6,086 nucleotides of DNA. Origin: an uncultured Verrucomicrobiota bacterium. Its GTDB lineage: Bacteria > Verrucomicrobiota > Kiritimatiellia > RFP12 > UBA1067. How positions within the stretch are numbered: position 1 is the stretch's first letter; every line of letters starts with the position of its first letter. Position numbers and translations under genes: made by a program. This document shows, one piece after another, positions 5,215-6,086 of this stretch. The stretch spans positions 1-6,086 of the forward strand of contig CAMPAF010000186.1 in the NCBI GenBank assembly GCA_946631535.1, in the 5' to 3' direction. The notes under the pieces were generated by a model. The model saw nothing but the letters and a program-made list of their open reading frames with translations. It had not been told where the DNA came from and searched no databases.

Positions 5215-6086
5215 ATGAAAAAGATGCAGGCAACGATCATCGCCGCTTCGCTCGCGCTCGCGGCGCAGGCGGGCGTATACAACGTCAAGCCGGACACGTC
5301 GGACGACCGGGTGGAGAGTCCGCTCTCCGTGGGCATGGCGCGCATAGGCACGATACGCCCGCGCGCGGCGCACGAGATCGTCGACTCGAACTGGACGCTC
5401 GGATGCGAGGTCCTTGACCGCGACTTCGCGAACTTCGAGGAGTACAAGGACAACGTCGAGCCGCTCGGCATCAAGACGATACGCCTGCAGGGCGGCTGGG
5501 CGAAGTGCGAGAAGGAGAAGGGGAAGTACGACTTCTCGTGGCTCGACAGGATCATCGACTACGCCCGCGCGAAGGGGCTGAACATCCTCCTCGAGACGGA
5601 CTACGGCAACCCGATCTACGAGGGCGGCGGCGGCTGGGATCTCGCCGGCGGCTTCCCGACGTCAGACGAGGCGCTCGCGGCGTGGGACGCCTGGGTGGAC
5701 GCGATGTCGAAGCACTTCAGGGGACGCGTGCGCGACTGGGCGATGTGGAACGAGCCGGACATCGGAAAGCCCGCCAAGACGCCCGAGTCGATCGCCGCGT
5801 TCAACGTGCGGACGGCGCGGATCATCAAGCGCAACATCCCCGACGCGCGGATCGCCGGACTTTCCCTCGCGCGCAACAAGCCGGAGTACCTCGACGAGTG
5901 CCTGCGCCTGATGGGCGAGGACGTGAAGCTGTTCGACTGGATCATCTACCACGGCTACGCGCCGGCGCCCGAGATGTCGTACGCCAACGTCGAGGCGCAG
6001 AAGGTGGTGCTCGCGAAGTACAACCCCGCCGCGAAGATGCGCCAGGGCGAGAACGGCTGCCCCAGCGAGATGGCCACGCGCTTCGC
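5215..6086 (+). CDS. Secreted clan GH-A glycoside hydrolase (GH39-like), 3'-partial
   Basis: The frame is open from ATG at 5215 to the window edge (290 codons plus two bases); the end of the gene is missing. Residues 1-19 form a signal peptide (MKK start, hydrophobic Ala/Leu core, AQA before Gly20), so the enzyme is exported or lipid-free periplasmic. The rest reads as the first seven strands of a TIM barrel: IKTIRLQGGW near residues 88-97, NILLETDYGNPIYEGGGGW, then MWNEPD with Glu180 as the predicted acid/base. HGY at 246-248 matches the HxY element of clan GH-A. MRQGENG places Glu279 as the likely nucleophile, 99 residues after Glu180, a normal spacing for a retaining glycosidase. Substrate is not assignable; GH39-like (beta-xylosidase/glucosidase type) is my best guess, with GH5, GH30 or an unclassified clan-A family possible. 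It is divergent from the oxidoreductase gene and has its own promoter. Confidence 0.88.
   Translation, partial: MKKMQATIIAASLALAAQAGVYNVKPDTSDDRVESPLSVGMARIGTIRPRAAHEIVDSNWTLGCEVLDRDFANFEEYKDNVEPLGIKTIRLQGGWAKCEKEKGKYDFSWLDRIIDYARAKGLNILLETDYGNPIYEGGGGWDLAGGFPTSDEALAAWDAWVDAMSKHFRGRVRDWAMWNEPDIGKPAKTPESIAAFNVRTARIIKRNIPDARIAGLSLARNKPEYLDECLRLMGEDVKLFDWIIYHGYAPAPEMSYANVEAQKVVLAKYNPAAKMRQGENGCPSEMATRF

Overview
The window is GC-rich with strongly G/C-ended codons. It looks like a chromosomal segment of an uncultured bacterium, and a member of the Planctomycetes-Verrucomicrobia-Lentisphaerae-Kiritimatiellota group is my best guess. That guess rests on the combination of a Tat-exported Gfo/Idh/MocA oxidoreductase, a secreted clan GH-A glycosidase, a DUF5107/TPR protein and a GC-rich minisatellite-like intergenic repeat. 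It is an inference from gene content, not a phylogenetic result.

Layout. Positions 2-1999 (+) hold the C-terminal 665 residues of a DUF5107 protein with a long TPR-like helical tail; its start lies upstream of the window. Nine bases later, at 2009-3427 (+), is a complete MATE-family multidrug/organic cation transporter, probably in the same operon. Convergent to it, and overlapping its last 26 bases, is a complete Tat-signal Gfo/Idh/MocA oxidoreductase (3402-4766, -). After a 448-bp divergent intergenic region, a signal-peptide-bearing clan GH-A glycoside hydrolase starts at 5215 (+) and runs off the right edge. It is open to the end of the window, with the WNEPD acid/base motif and a plausible nucleophile visible.

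The intergenic region 4767-5214 is the richest non-coding part. It has a good extended -10 promoter for the oxidoreductase (-) and an equally good one for the glycosidase (+), both with 17-bp spacers. It also has a third, weaker extended -10 that could drive a 39-codon small ORF (-). A pair of 9-bp repeat arrays in inverted arrangement can fold into one long hairpin. A perfect stem-loop with a GCGA (GNRA) tetraloop sits at the predicted 5' end of the glycosidase mRNA.

How the genes fit together: the glycosidase (exported), the oxidoreductase (predicted exported, probably sugar-related) and the DUF5107 protein (a family often found near carbohydrate genes) suggest a carbohydrate-use neighbourhood. 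The MATE pump does not obviously belong to it. I see no CRISPR, no tRNA or rRNA, no transposase, no recognisable defence system and no clear rho-independent terminator. The most testable oddities are the intergenic hairpin structures, the small ORF and the modified EKE (for EKP) motif in the oxidoreductase.
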